From assembly GCF_000389965.1 (NCBI RefSeq), contig NC_021191.1, forward strand, positions 4,589,501 through 4,653,500: DNA of 64,000 nt. The letters run 5' to 3'. The stretch comes from Actinoplanes sp. N902-109. GTDB lineage: Bacteria > Actinomycetota > Actinomycetes > Mycobacteriales > Micromonosporaceae. Below are positions 9,517 through 17,072 of the stretch, in pieces (position 1 is the first letter of the stretch; every line of letters starts with the position of its first letter). Position numbers and translations under genes: made by a program. The notes below the pieces were generated by a model. That model did no database searches. It was not told the origin of the DNA and was given only the letters and a program-made list of their open reading frames with translations.

Positions 9517-10689
9517 GTGAGCATCGAAACCCATGACGCCGCCCTCGCCGCGGCCCACGACGTCGCGGCGGCCCTGCTGCCCGGAGCCATCGAGCGCGAC
9601 CGCGCCGGCGCCGCCGCGGTGCCCGCCGAGGCCCTCGGCGTGCTCGACCGCTCCGGCCTGCTGGGCATCACCGTGCCGGCGCAGGACGGCGGCCCGGGTC
9701 TCGGCCCGGTCACCCTGGCCGAGGTCACCCGGGTGATCGCCGCCGCCGACCCGGCCCTCGCCCAGGTGCCGCAGGCCCACTTCCTGCTGGTCGACGTGCT
9801 CGCCGTGCACGCCGGCAAGGAGACCCGGGCCCAGCTGTACGCGGAGGTGCTGGCCGGTCACCGCATCGGCAACGCCCTCGCCGAGCGCGGCGGCAGCCAC
9901 GCCCAGGATCTGCGGACCCGGCTGTCCGGCGGCCTGCTCTCCGGCACCAAGTACTACACGACCGGGGCGCTGACCTCGGCCTGGATCGCCGTGAGCGCGC
10001 TGGACGACACCGGCCGGCTGGTGCTGGCCGTCGTGCCGCGCGACGCCCCGGGCGTGACGGTCGGCACCGACTGGGACGTCATGGGTCAGCGCGCCACGAT
10101 CAGCGGCACGGCGACCTTCACCGACGTCCCCGCGCCGTACGTGCTGGACTACGCGCACGCCTACGAGGTGCCGCAGCAGCTCGGCGCGCGGGCACAGCTG
10201 GTGCACGCCGCCATCGAGGTGGGCATCGCCGGGGCCGCCCTGCGTGACGCCCGGGCCTATCTGCGCGACAAGGCCCGCCCGTCCACCGAGGCCGTCCGGG
10301 CGGGTGCGGCCACCGCCGGTGCCGACCCGCACGTGCGGCACCGCTACGGCCGCGTCGCCACCCGCGTGCGCGCGGCCGAGGCGTTGCTGGCCGACGCGGC
10401 GCGCACGCTGGCGGAGATCGGCCTGGTGCCGGCCTCGGCCGAGGAGGCGGCGCGCGGCTCGCTGGCGGTGGCGGCGGCCAAGGCGTTCGGCAGCGAGGTG
10501 GCGCTGGAGGCGGCGTCCGAGCTGTTCCAGATGTGCGGCACCAGCTCCACCGCCGCGAAGTACGACCTCGACCGGCACTGGCGCAACGCGCGCACGCACA
10601 GCGTCCACGACCCGCTCGACTGGAAGTACCACCACATCGCCGCGTACGAGCTCAGCGACGTCCTCCCGCCCAGCCACGGGCAGCTGTGA
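9517..10689 (+). CDS. SfnB/DszC-like flavin-dependent monooxygenase (acyl-CoA dehydrogenase fold)
   Basis: 390 residues from GTG, with a TACGAT -10-like box 7 bases upstream, suggesting a leaderless mRNA. ACAD fold: N-terminal helices, beta-domain (SGTKYYTTGALTSAWIAV, GQRATISGTATFTDV), C-terminal helices. The C-terminal ELFQMCGTSSTAAKYDLDRHWRNARTH and HDPLDWKYHH motifs are those of SfnB and DszC, which use FMNH2 for sulfur-compound oxidation, not of true acyl-CoA dehydrogenases. Substrate unknown; the catalytic Glu of ACADs is not apparent. No flavin reductase is adjacent. Confidence 0.85.
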   Translation: MSIETHDAALAAAHDVAAALLPGAIERDRAGAAAVPAEALGVLDRSGLLGITVPAQDGGPGLGPVTLAEVTRVIAAADPALAQVPQAHFLLVDVLAVHAGKETRAQLYAEVLAGHRIGNALAERGGSHAQDLRTRLSGGLLSGTKYYTTGALTSAWIAVSALDDTGRLVLAVVPRDAPGVTVGTDWDVMGQRATISGTATFTDVPAPYVLDYAHAYEVPQQLGARAQLVHAAIEVGIAGAALRDARAYLRDKARPSTEAVRAGAATAGADPHVRHRYGRVATRVRAAEALLADAARTLAEIGLVPASAEEAARGSLAVAAAKAFGSEVALEAASELFQMCGTSSTAAKYDLDRHWRNARTHSVHDPLDWKYHHIAAYELSDVLPPSHGQL

Positions 10690-10715
10690 CCGGCCGCCTG
10701 GTGGATGATCGGGTG

Positions 10716-11318
10716 ATGGACGCTGAGCAAAACCTGTGGTTGCGCAAGATCTCCGAGAACCCGGGGCACTCGCAGTGGTACGTCGACCGGTTCCGCACCA
10801 TGGCCGAGCAGGGCGCCGACCTGGCGGGGGAGGCCCGGCTGGTGGACACCGTGGTGACCCGTGGCGCCCGCATCCTCGACGCGGGCTGCGGCACCGGCCG
10901 GGTCGGCGGGTTCCTGGCGGCGGCCGGGCACGAGGTGGTCGGCGTGGACCTCGACCCGGTGCTCGTCGCGGAGGCCCGCGCCCAGCACCCGGGCGCCGAG
11001 TGGACGGTGGGTGACCTGGCCGCGCTGGACCTGCCGGGCAAGCCGTTCGACGCGGTGGTCTGCGCGGGCAACGTGATGACGTTCCTCGCCCCGGCCACCC
11101 GGGTGCCGGTGCTGCGCGGGTTCGCGGCTCACCTGGCCCCCGGCGGGCGCGCGGTGATCGGGTTCGGGGCCGGGCGCGGATACGCCTTCGACGAGTTCCT
11201 GGTCGACGCCGAGGCGGCCGGGCTGGCCCCGGATCTGCTGCTGAGCACCTGGGACCTGCGGCCCTACCAGCCGTCGGCCGACTTCCTGGTGGCGTTGCTG
11301 GTCAACCGGGTCTTGTGA
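10716..11318 (+). CDS. Class I SAM-dependent methyltransferase
   Basis: 200 residues starting MDAEQNLWLRKISENPGHS. SAM-binding motif ILDAGCGTGRVGGFLAAAG, acidic strand VVGVDLDPVLVAEAR, motif II (FDAVVCAGNVMTFLAP) and LAPGGRAVIGFGAGRGY. A compact single-domain enzyme of unknown substrate. It lies 26 bases after the SfnB-like gene on the same strand. Confidence 0.85.
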   Translation: MDAEQNLWLRKISENPGHSQWYVDRFRTMAEQGADLAGEARLVDTVVTRGARILDAGCGTGRVGGFLAAAGHEVVGVDLDPVLVAEARAQHPGAEWTVGDLAALDLPGKPFDAVVCAGNVMTFLAPATRVPVLRGFAAHLAPGGRAVIGFGAGRGYAFDEFLVDAEAAGLAPDLLLSTWDLRPYQPSADFLVALLVNRVL

Positions 11319-11384
11319 CCATTGTGGAAGGTGGTTACGGTGACGCCACGTGACCCATCGGCTTCTCAGGGGAAGGAGCACCGG

Positions 11385-11453
11385 ATGAGGAAGATCGCCA
11401 GGGACCCGGGCAACTGGTTCCACAATCTGATGCACAAGATCGGGCTGCGCTAG
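11385..11453 (+). CDS. Putative 22-residue peptide
   Basis: A short ATG-TAG frame begins MRKIARDPGNWFHNLMHK and ends IGLR. It is preceded by a very strong ribosome-binding site (GGGGAAGGAG, 6 bases before ATG) and followed 8 bases later by a perfect terminator hairpin. The peptide is basic with Trp/Phe/Leu/Met spaced for an amphipathic helix. It could be a small functional peptide or a leader. I do not recognise a family. Support is the RBS and terminator only. Confidence 0.5.
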   Translation: MRKIARDPGNWFHNLMHKIGLR

Positions 11454-11460
11454 CCGGCCG

Positions 11461-11494
11461 GGGACGGGCCGGCGTCACAGCGCCGGCCCGTCCC
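11461..11494. terminator. Strong rho-independent-type hairpin
   Basis: Perfect 14-base arms GGGACGGGCCGGCG / CGCCGGCCCGTCCC with a TCACAG loop. It sits between the short peptide frame (plus strand) and the MFS transporter stop (minus strand), so it can serve both directions. Confidence 0.8.
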
Positions 11495-11506
11495 GTCCGG
11501 GGCGGG

Positions 11507-12949
11507 TCACACCCGCGAGTCCGCGGGGACGCGGTGCTTCGCCTCGCCGGCAGCGGCGTCGCGGCGGCCGGCGATCACGTCGCTGAGCGCGGAGACGAGG
11601 GCCACCGCGACGAAGGCGAGGGTGATCAGCAGGGCGGTGCGGAAGGCGAGCGACCAGTGGCCCCCGTTGGCGGCGAGGCGGTTGAAGAAGACCGAGCCGA
11701 CGACTGCGATGCCCAGGGCCGTACCGATGCGCTGCCCGGTCTGCAGCACGGCGCCCGCGCTGCCGGCCCGGCGCACCGGGACCTCGGACAGCGTGAGGTT
11801 CTGGTTGGGGCTGATCACCAGGCCGCTGCCGATGCCCGCGACGAGCAGCGGGCCGGCCGCCGCCCACCCGGCGTGGTGGCCGGGGACGAAGTGCAGCGCC
11901 ACCAGCGTGGCGGCCAGGCCGATCAGGACGAGGACCAGACCCGCCACGACCAGCTCGCGGCCGAAGCGGTTGACGATGCGCCCGCCCACGGCCGCCGAGA
12001 CCGCCGAACCCAGCGCGAACGGGGTCAGCGACAGCCCGGCCAGCAGGGCGCTGTAGTGCAGCCCGCTCTGCAGGTAGAGGGTGTAGATGAAGAAGATCGT
12101 GGTGAAGCCCGCGAAGTAGAGCAGGCCGGTCAGCGCGCCCAGCCGGTACGAGCGCAGCTTGAACAACTCGAGCTCGATCACCGGGGTGCCGCCGCGGGCC
12201 TCGAACCGGCGCTCCCACCACAGGAAACCGGCCAGCACGGCCACGGCGGCCACGGTGAGCAACCACTTCAGCGGGGTGTGCCACTCGCGTTCCTGCACCA
12301 GCGGGAGCAACAGCAGCAGCACGCCGACGCCCAGCAGGCCGACACCGACCGGGTCGAGGCTCTCGTGGGAACGCTCCTCGGCCTCGCGGCCGGGGATCCA
12401 CATCCGGCCCAGGATGATCGCGGCGATGCCGATCGGGACGTTGATGAAGAAGATCCAGCGCCAGCCCTGCGAGGCGCCGAGCACCTGGATGAGCAGGCCG
12501 CCCAGCAGCGGGCCGATCGCGGTGGAGAGCCCGACGGTGGCCCCGAACAGGCCGAACGGCTTGCCGCGTTCCTCGGGCTTGAACAGCTGCTGGATCAGGC
12601 CGGAGACCTGTGGGCTGACCACGCCGGCGGCGGCGCCCTGGACCAGCCGGGCGACGACCAGCCACAGCGGGCCGGTGGCGAACCCGGCGGCCGCGCTGGA
12701 CAGCACGAACACGGTCAGGCCGACCAGGAAGACGTCGCGGCGCCCGCGGGCGTCACCGAACCGGCCGGAGGGCACCAGCAGCAGTCCGAAGGTCAGTGCA
12801 TAGCCGGACAGCACCCACTGCAGCTCGCCCGAGCTGAGTTTGAGGTCGGCCTGGATCGAGGGGATGGCGACGTTGACGATGCTCACGTCGAGCAAAGTCA
12901 TGAAGCCGGCGACAAGGGCGACGGTCATCGCCTTCCAACGGTTGGTCAC
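11507..12949 (-). CDS. MFS drug exporter, DHA2 (EmrB/QacA) family
   Basis: 480 residues from GTG, about 14 membrane segments. Signatures: FMTLLDVSIVNVAIPSIQADL in TM1, motif A GRFGDARGRRDVFL, and motif C-like GATVGLSTAIGPLLGGLLI in TM5. It would export hydrophobic or cationic compounds by proton antiport. It follows the GH30 gene on the same strand after 39 bases. Regulator not evident. Confidence 0.9.
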   Translation of the reverse strand: MTNRWKAMTVALVAGFMTLLDVSIVNVAIPSIQADLKLSSGELQWVLSGYALTFGLLLVPSGRFGDARGRRDVFLVGLTVFVLSSAAAGFATGPLWLVVARLVQGAAAGVVSPQVSGLIQQLFKPEERGKPFGLFGATVGLSTAIGPLLGGLLIQVLGASQGWRWIFFINVPIGIAAIILGRMWIPGREAEERSHESLDPVGVGLLGVGVLLLLLPLVQEREWHTPLKWLLTVAAVAVLAGFLWWERRFEARGGTPVIELELFKLRSYRLGALTGLLYFAGFTTIFFIYTLYLQSGLHYSALLAGLSLTPFALGSAVSAAVGGRIVNRFGRELVVAGLVLVLIGLAATLVALHFVPGHHAGWAAAGPLLVAGIGSGLVISPNQNLTLSEVPVRRAGSAGAVLQTGQRIGTALGIAVVGSVFFNRLAANGGHWSLAFRTALLITLAFVAVALVSALSDVIAGRRDAAAGEAKHRVPADSRV

Positions 12950-12988
12950 CGGCCGGTGGTTCCCCGCGCGGCCGGTGAGAAACCGTGA

Positions 12989-14860
12989 TCAGCGGTACAG
13001 CCGCAGATCGGCGATGCTCCACCAGCCGGCGCCGGTCGAGGTGTTGGTGACACGCAGGTAGCGGGCGCTGACCGGGGGCACGGTCACGGTGGTCAGCTGA
13101 CCGCGGGCGGTGAAGCTGCCCAGCGGCCGCCACCGCTCACCGTCGCCGCTCGCTGCCAGCGAGAACGAGCGCGCGTAGTCGCCGAGGTTGTCCCCGCTGT
13201 CGACGGCGACGCGGGAGAAATGCACCGGGCGGCCGAGGTCGGCGGTCACCGACTGACCCGGTGTCTGGGCGGCGCCGCTGGACCAGCGGGTCGAGCCGTC
13301 GCCGTCGAGCAGCGGGTCGGCCGACGTGACCGGCACCGGGGAGGCCGCCGGCAGCGCCGACCGCGGCCAGGTGAAGGTCGCCAGGGCGCCGCCGGGCAGG
13401 GTGTACTCGAACGAGCGGCCGCCCACCGCGACGGCGAACGAGCGCGGGTTGTCGTTCTCGTTGTGCACGACCAGCGCGGTCGAGCCGTCCGGGTTGCGGA
13501 AGGCGACGTCCATGATCTGGCCGTTCCAGCCGGTGGTGCCGTACGACGTGCTGGCGATGCGGACGGCGCCGGGCCGCACGAACTTCGACAGGTGCCCGAT
13601 CGTGTAGTACTCGGCGTCCCGCGAGACGCTGCCGTCGGCCTGCAGCGTGAGCAGCCCGGTGCAGGTGTCGCAGCCGCCGAGGTGCGGGCCGCCGGTGCTG
13701 TCCAGGGCGATGTTCCAGTTGACCACCGACTTGGCCCAGTTGCGGGTCGTCCCGATGGCGAGCGTGCGGGCGTGCCAGGTCAGCGTGCCCCGGAAGATCT
13801 GCTCGGGGGTGTCGGCCGCGCCGTGCGAGCCGGAGCACTCGGTGAACCAGATCCCCTTGGCCGGGTACGCCCGGTGCAGGGCGCTCTGCGCGCCGGGGTC
13901 GCCGGAGTAGCAGTGGTAGGCGGTCCCGGCCAGCCACTTGCCGGCCGGTGCGGCGAGTAGCCGGTACGGGTAGTCGGTCTCCGGGTCCTCGCCCGCCGGG
14001 GTGGTCGCCACGTCACCGGGGTGCGTGGTCCAGTTGTGGTCGTACCCGAGGATCCTGGTCGGCAGGTGCGCGGCGGCGAGCTTCGGGCCGAGCGCCTCGA
14101 TGACCGCGGCCTCCTGCGGCACGGGCAGTGCGGTGCCGGGGTAACCGCCGTCGTGGCGGTTCTGCGGCTCGTTCTGCACGGTCAGGTAGTCGATCCGCAC
14201 GCCCGCCTCGGCGTACTCCTGCACGAACCGGACCAGGTAGCGGGCGTACGCGTCGTAGATCCTGGGGTCGTCCTTGAGGTGCCCGCCGATCAGCGAGTCG
14301 CTGGTCTTCATCCAGGCCGGGGGGCTCCACGGTGTGGCCAGCACGGTCAGCTGCGGGTCGAGCTGTCGCGCGCGGCGCAGCAGCGGCAGGATGCGCGCCC
14401 GGTCGTGGTCGATGCTGAAGTGCTCGAGGGCGAAGTCGGTCCGCCCGGCCGGGACGTCGTCGTAGCTGTAGTGCTGCGCGGCGGCGGTGAAGTCCGACGA
14501 GCCGACCGGCTGGCGCAGGAAGCTGACGCCGATGCCGCCGCGCGGGTCGAACAGCGAGCGCATGGCGGCGTCGCGCTGCGCCGGGGCCAGCCGGTACAGC
14601 ACCGCGGCGGCCGAGTCGGTCAGCGAGGCGCCGAAGCCGTCCATGCTCTGGTAGCGGGTGCCGGGGTCGACCGTGATCGTGGTCAGCGCGCTGTCGCCGC
14701 GGCGGAAGGCCACCGGGGCACGCTCGTGCAGCTGTTCGGCGCGGTCGGGGGTGGTCACCCAGACCCGCGCCCGCGGTACGGGGGCGGGGTGGGCCCGGGC
14801 GGGTGCGGCGCCCGCGAGCAGGAGCAAGGCGGTGGCGGCCACCGCGCCGGTACGTCGCAT
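12989..14860 (-). CDS. Secreted GH30-family glycosidase with C-terminal F5/8-type domain
   Basis: 623 residues. Signal peptide MRRTGAVAATALLLLAGAA ends near ARA. The GH30 barrel carries the acid/base Glu231 in LTVQNEPQN and nucleophile Glu341 in GIWFTECSG, with MDGFGASLTDSAAAVL and ATPWSPPAWMKTS as family signatures. A beta-domain follows, and the last about 120 residues (LLDGDGSTRWSSG, VHFSRVAVDSGDN, ARYLRVTNTSTG) form a discoidin/CBM32-like domain. GH30 enzymes act on beta-glucosyl, xylosyl or fucosyl linkages; substrate not determinable. GGAG precedes the ATG at 14860. Divergent from lacI. Confidence 0.92.
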   Translation of the reverse strand: MRRTGAVAATALLLLAGAAPARAHPAPVPRARVWVTTPDRAEQLHERAPVAFRRGDSALTTITVDPGTRYQSMDGFGASLTDSAAAVLYRLAPAQRDAAMRSLFDPRGGIGVSFLRQPVGSSDFTAAAQHYSYDDVPAGRTDFALEHFSIDHDRARILPLLRRARQLDPQLTVLATPWSPPAWMKTSDSLIGGHLKDDPRIYDAYARYLVRFVQEYAEAGVRIDYLTVQNEPQNRHDGGYPGTALPVPQEAAVIEALGPKLAAAHLPTRILGYDHNWTTHPGDVATTPAGEDPETDYPYRLLAAPAGKWLAGTAYHCYSGDPGAQSALHRAYPAKGIWFTECSGSHGAADTPEQIFRGTLTWHARTLAIGTTRNWAKSVVNWNIALDSTGGPHLGGCDTCTGLLTLQADGSVSRDAEYYTIGHLSKFVRPGAVRIASTSYGTTGWNGQIMDVAFRNPDGSTALVVHNENDNPRSFAVAVGGRSFEYTLPGGALATFTWPRSALPAASPVPVTSADPLLDGDGSTRWSSGAAQTPGQSVTADLGRPVHFSRVAVDSGDNLGDYARSFSLAASGDGERWRPLGSFTARGQLTTVTVPPVSARYLRVTNTSTGAGWWSIADLRLYR

Positions 14861-14971
14861 CGCGACTCCTCTGTAACAAATGAAACAAGGGTGCTGCCAG
14901 CCATCGACAGAAAACAATCTCGAAACGCTATTGTCAATCCCCCACGGCAGGCCCTCACGGCAGGAGGCGGT
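14861..14971. promoter_or_regulatory. Divergent promoter/operator region of GH30 and LacI genes
   Basis: AT-rich by local standards. It holds an inverted repeat ACAAT (14914-14918) / ATTGT (14930-14934) around CTCGAAACGCT, similar to LacI-family half-sites. Near each start codon the words TGTAACAAA and TGAAACAAGG recur (14872-14890 and 14973-14995), once in each order. These are likely LacI-family binding sites coordinating both genes; assignment is inference. Confidence 0.5.
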
Positions 14972-16003
14972 GTGAAACAAGGGGATGTAACAAAACCGGC
15001 GCGAGGCACCGTCCGGGATGTCGCCGCGGCCACCGGCGTGTCGATCGCGACGGTGTCGCGGGTGCTCAACGGGCGGGGCAACGTCGCCCGGGAGACCCGT
15101 GAACTCGTCGAACGCGCCCTGGTCCAGCTCGGTGGCACCGGCCCCCGCCCGCGCGGCCCCGGGCGGCCGTCCGGCGGGCCGGTGTTCGTGCGCTGCCCCT
15201 ACCTGCTGACCGACTACTTCGGCGTGATCGTGTCGGCCGTCGCCGAGGCGCTCGACCTGCACGGGCGGGCCATGGTCCTCAACGCGGGCGAGGCCGCCCA
15301 GCAGACCCCGGTGCTGACCCGGCTGCCGCACCGCCCCGGGCTGGCCGGGGCCGTGCTGATCCTGCCGCCCGAACCGGCCGAGGAGCTCGCCGCGCTGCGG
15401 CTGCGCCAGTTCCCGTTCGTCATCGTGGACCCCCGGGTGCCGCCGCCGCGCGACACCCTGGCCGTGTCGGCCGCGCACGCCGCCGGGGCGCGGGCGCTGA
15501 CCACCCACCTGACCGGGCTCGGGCACCGCCGCATCGGCGTGGTGGCCGGCCCGGACGAGTGGCTGGCCAGCGACGCCCGGCTGGCCGGGCACACCACCGC
15601 GCTGGCCGGGGCCGGGGTGCTGCCCGACCCGGCGCTGATCCGGCACGTCGAGCCGACCGTCGCCTGGGGCCGGCACGCCGCCGGGGAACTGCTCGACCGG
15701 CCCGCCCCGCCCACCGCGATCGTCGGCTTCAACGACAAGACCGCCGTGGGAGCCCTGCAGGCCGCGGCCGAGCGCGGGCTGCGGGTGCCCGCGGACCTGT
15801 CCGTGGCCGGGTTCGACGACATCGACCTCAGCCGCGCCACCAGCCCCATGCTCACCACCGTGCGCCAGCCGCTGGCCGAGCTCGGGCGGATGGCGGTGTC
15901 GCTGCTGGTGCGCGTGCTGGAACGGCACGAGCTGGAGGCGCTGCACGTGGAGCTGGCCACCGAACTGGTGGTGCGCGAGTCCACGGGTAGGGTCCGGGGG
16001 TGA
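14972..16003 (+). CDS. LacI-family transcriptional regulator
   Basis: 343 residues from GTG with GGAGG 6 bases upstream. N-terminal LacI HTH TVRDVAAATGVSIATVSRVLNGRGNVARETRE (about residues 12-45), then a periplasmic-binding-protein-like effector domain ending VPADLSVAGFDDIDLSRATSPMLTTVRQPLAELGRMAV. The usual linker is short. Probably represses the divergent glycosidase and its own operon in response to a sugar. Overlaps the next gene by GTGA. Confidence 0.92.
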   Translation: MKQGDVTKPARGTVRDVAAATGVSIATVSRVLNGRGNVARETRELVERALVQLGGTGPRPRGPGRPSGGPVFVRCPYLLTDYFGVIVSAVAEALDLHGRAMVLNAGEAAQQTPVLTRLPHRPGLAGAVLILPPEPAEELAALRLRQFPFVIVDPRVPPPRDTLAVSAAHAAGARALTTHLTGLGHRRIGVVAGPDEWLASDARLAGHTTALAGAGVLPDPALIRHVEPTVAWGRHAAGELLDRPAPPTAIVGFNDKTAVGALQAAAERGLRVPADLSVAGFDDIDLSRATSPMLTTVRQPLAELGRMAVSLLVRVLERHELEALHVELATELVVRESTGRVRG

Positions 16004-17067
16004 CCACCTATGCGACCGTGGGTGCCGGTTGGCGCGCCCGGATGTTCTGGGACATCACCGCCGAGCTCGACGGGCTGGACTGCGTCGGGACGGTGGTGCG
16101 CAGCCCGCGGGAGTTGCCGGTGCCCTCGTACGGCTCCCTGGCCGCATGCGTCGCCCAGGCCCGGCCGGACTTCATCGTGACCGCGGTGTCCTGGGACGCC
16201 AGTCCCGCGGTGATCACCGAGGCGGTCGAGCGGGGGCTGCCGGTGCTGGCCGAGACTCCGCCCGCGCCGGACGCCGCCGGGCTCAGCGCGTTGTGGTCGG
16301 CCGTCGGTGCCTCCGGGCTGGTGCAGGTCGCCGAGCAGTATCTGCTGGTGCCCGCGCACGCCGCCCGGCTGGCCGCGGTGCGGGCCGGGGTGATCGGCAC
16401 GCCGAGCCAGGTGCAGGTCTCCTCGACGCACATGTACCACGCCGTGTCGCTGATCCGTGGCTTCCTCGGCGGCGTGACCGACCCGGTGACCGTGCGGGCC
16501 TCCCGCACGGTCGCGCCGCTGGCCGACCCGCTCACCCGGGACGGCTGGACCGACACCGCCGAGCCGCGCCCGGCCACCACGATCCTGGCCACCCTCGACT
16601 TCGGCGACGGCCGCTCGGGGCTGTACGACTTCACCGACAACCAGTGGCACAACCAGCTGCGGTTCCGCCGGTTGCTGGTCCGCGGCAGCCACGGCGAGCT
16701 GCGCGACGACGAGGTGGTCCGGCTCACCGCACCCCGCACGATCGTGCGCTCGCCGCTGGTGCGCCGGCAAACCGGTTACGACCTCGACCTCGACGGCTTC
16801 GACACCGACACCATCACCCTCGGTGACCAGGTGCTGTTCCGCAACCCGTACCCCGGCAGGCGCTTCAACGACGAGGAGATCGCCATCGCGACGCTGCTGG
16901 AGGCCACCGCGGCATGGGTGCGCGGGGCGGGACCGGCGCCGTATCCGCTGGCCGAGGGCATCCGCGACCACGTGATCGCGCTGGCCGTCGAGGAATCGGC
17001 GGACACCGACCGGCCGGTAACCGCCGAGGCGCACTTCCTCAAGAACGGCTCAAGCGCGCCGAACTGA
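16000..17067 (+). CDS. Gfo/Idh/MocA-family oxidoreductase
   Basis: 355 residues from GTG, translationally coupled to lacI. N-terminal Rossmann region (TYATVGAGWRARMFWDITAELDG, LAETPPAPDAAGL) replaces the usual GxGxxG and EKP motifs, and VQVAEQYLLVPAHAARLAAVRAG plus the C-terminal sheet (TTILATLDFGDGRSGLYDFTDNQWHNQLRFRRLLVRGSHGEL) match the family, which oxidises sugars or sugar derivatives with NAD(P). The glycine pattern VGAGWRARMF is intact enough for nucleotide binding. Likely acts on a product of the GH30 pathway. Confidence 0.85.
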   Translation: MTTYATVGAGWRARMFWDITAELDGLDCVGTVVRSPRELPVPSYGSLAACVAQARPDFIVTAVSWDASPAVITEAVERGLPVLAETPPAPDAAGLSALWSAVGASGLVQVAEQYLLVPAHAARLAAVRAGVIGTPSQVQVSSTHMYHAVSLIRGFLGGVTDPVTVRASRTVAPLADPLTRDGWTDTAEPRPATTILATLDFGDGRSGLYDFTDNQWHNQLRFRRLLVRGSHGELRDDEVVRLTAPRTIVRSPLVRRQTGYDLDLDGFDTDTITLGDQVLFRNPYPGRRFNDEEIAIATLLEATAAWVRGAGPAPYPLAEGIRDHVIALAVEESADTDRPVTAEAHFLKNGSSAPN

Positions 17068-17072
17068 GGCTT

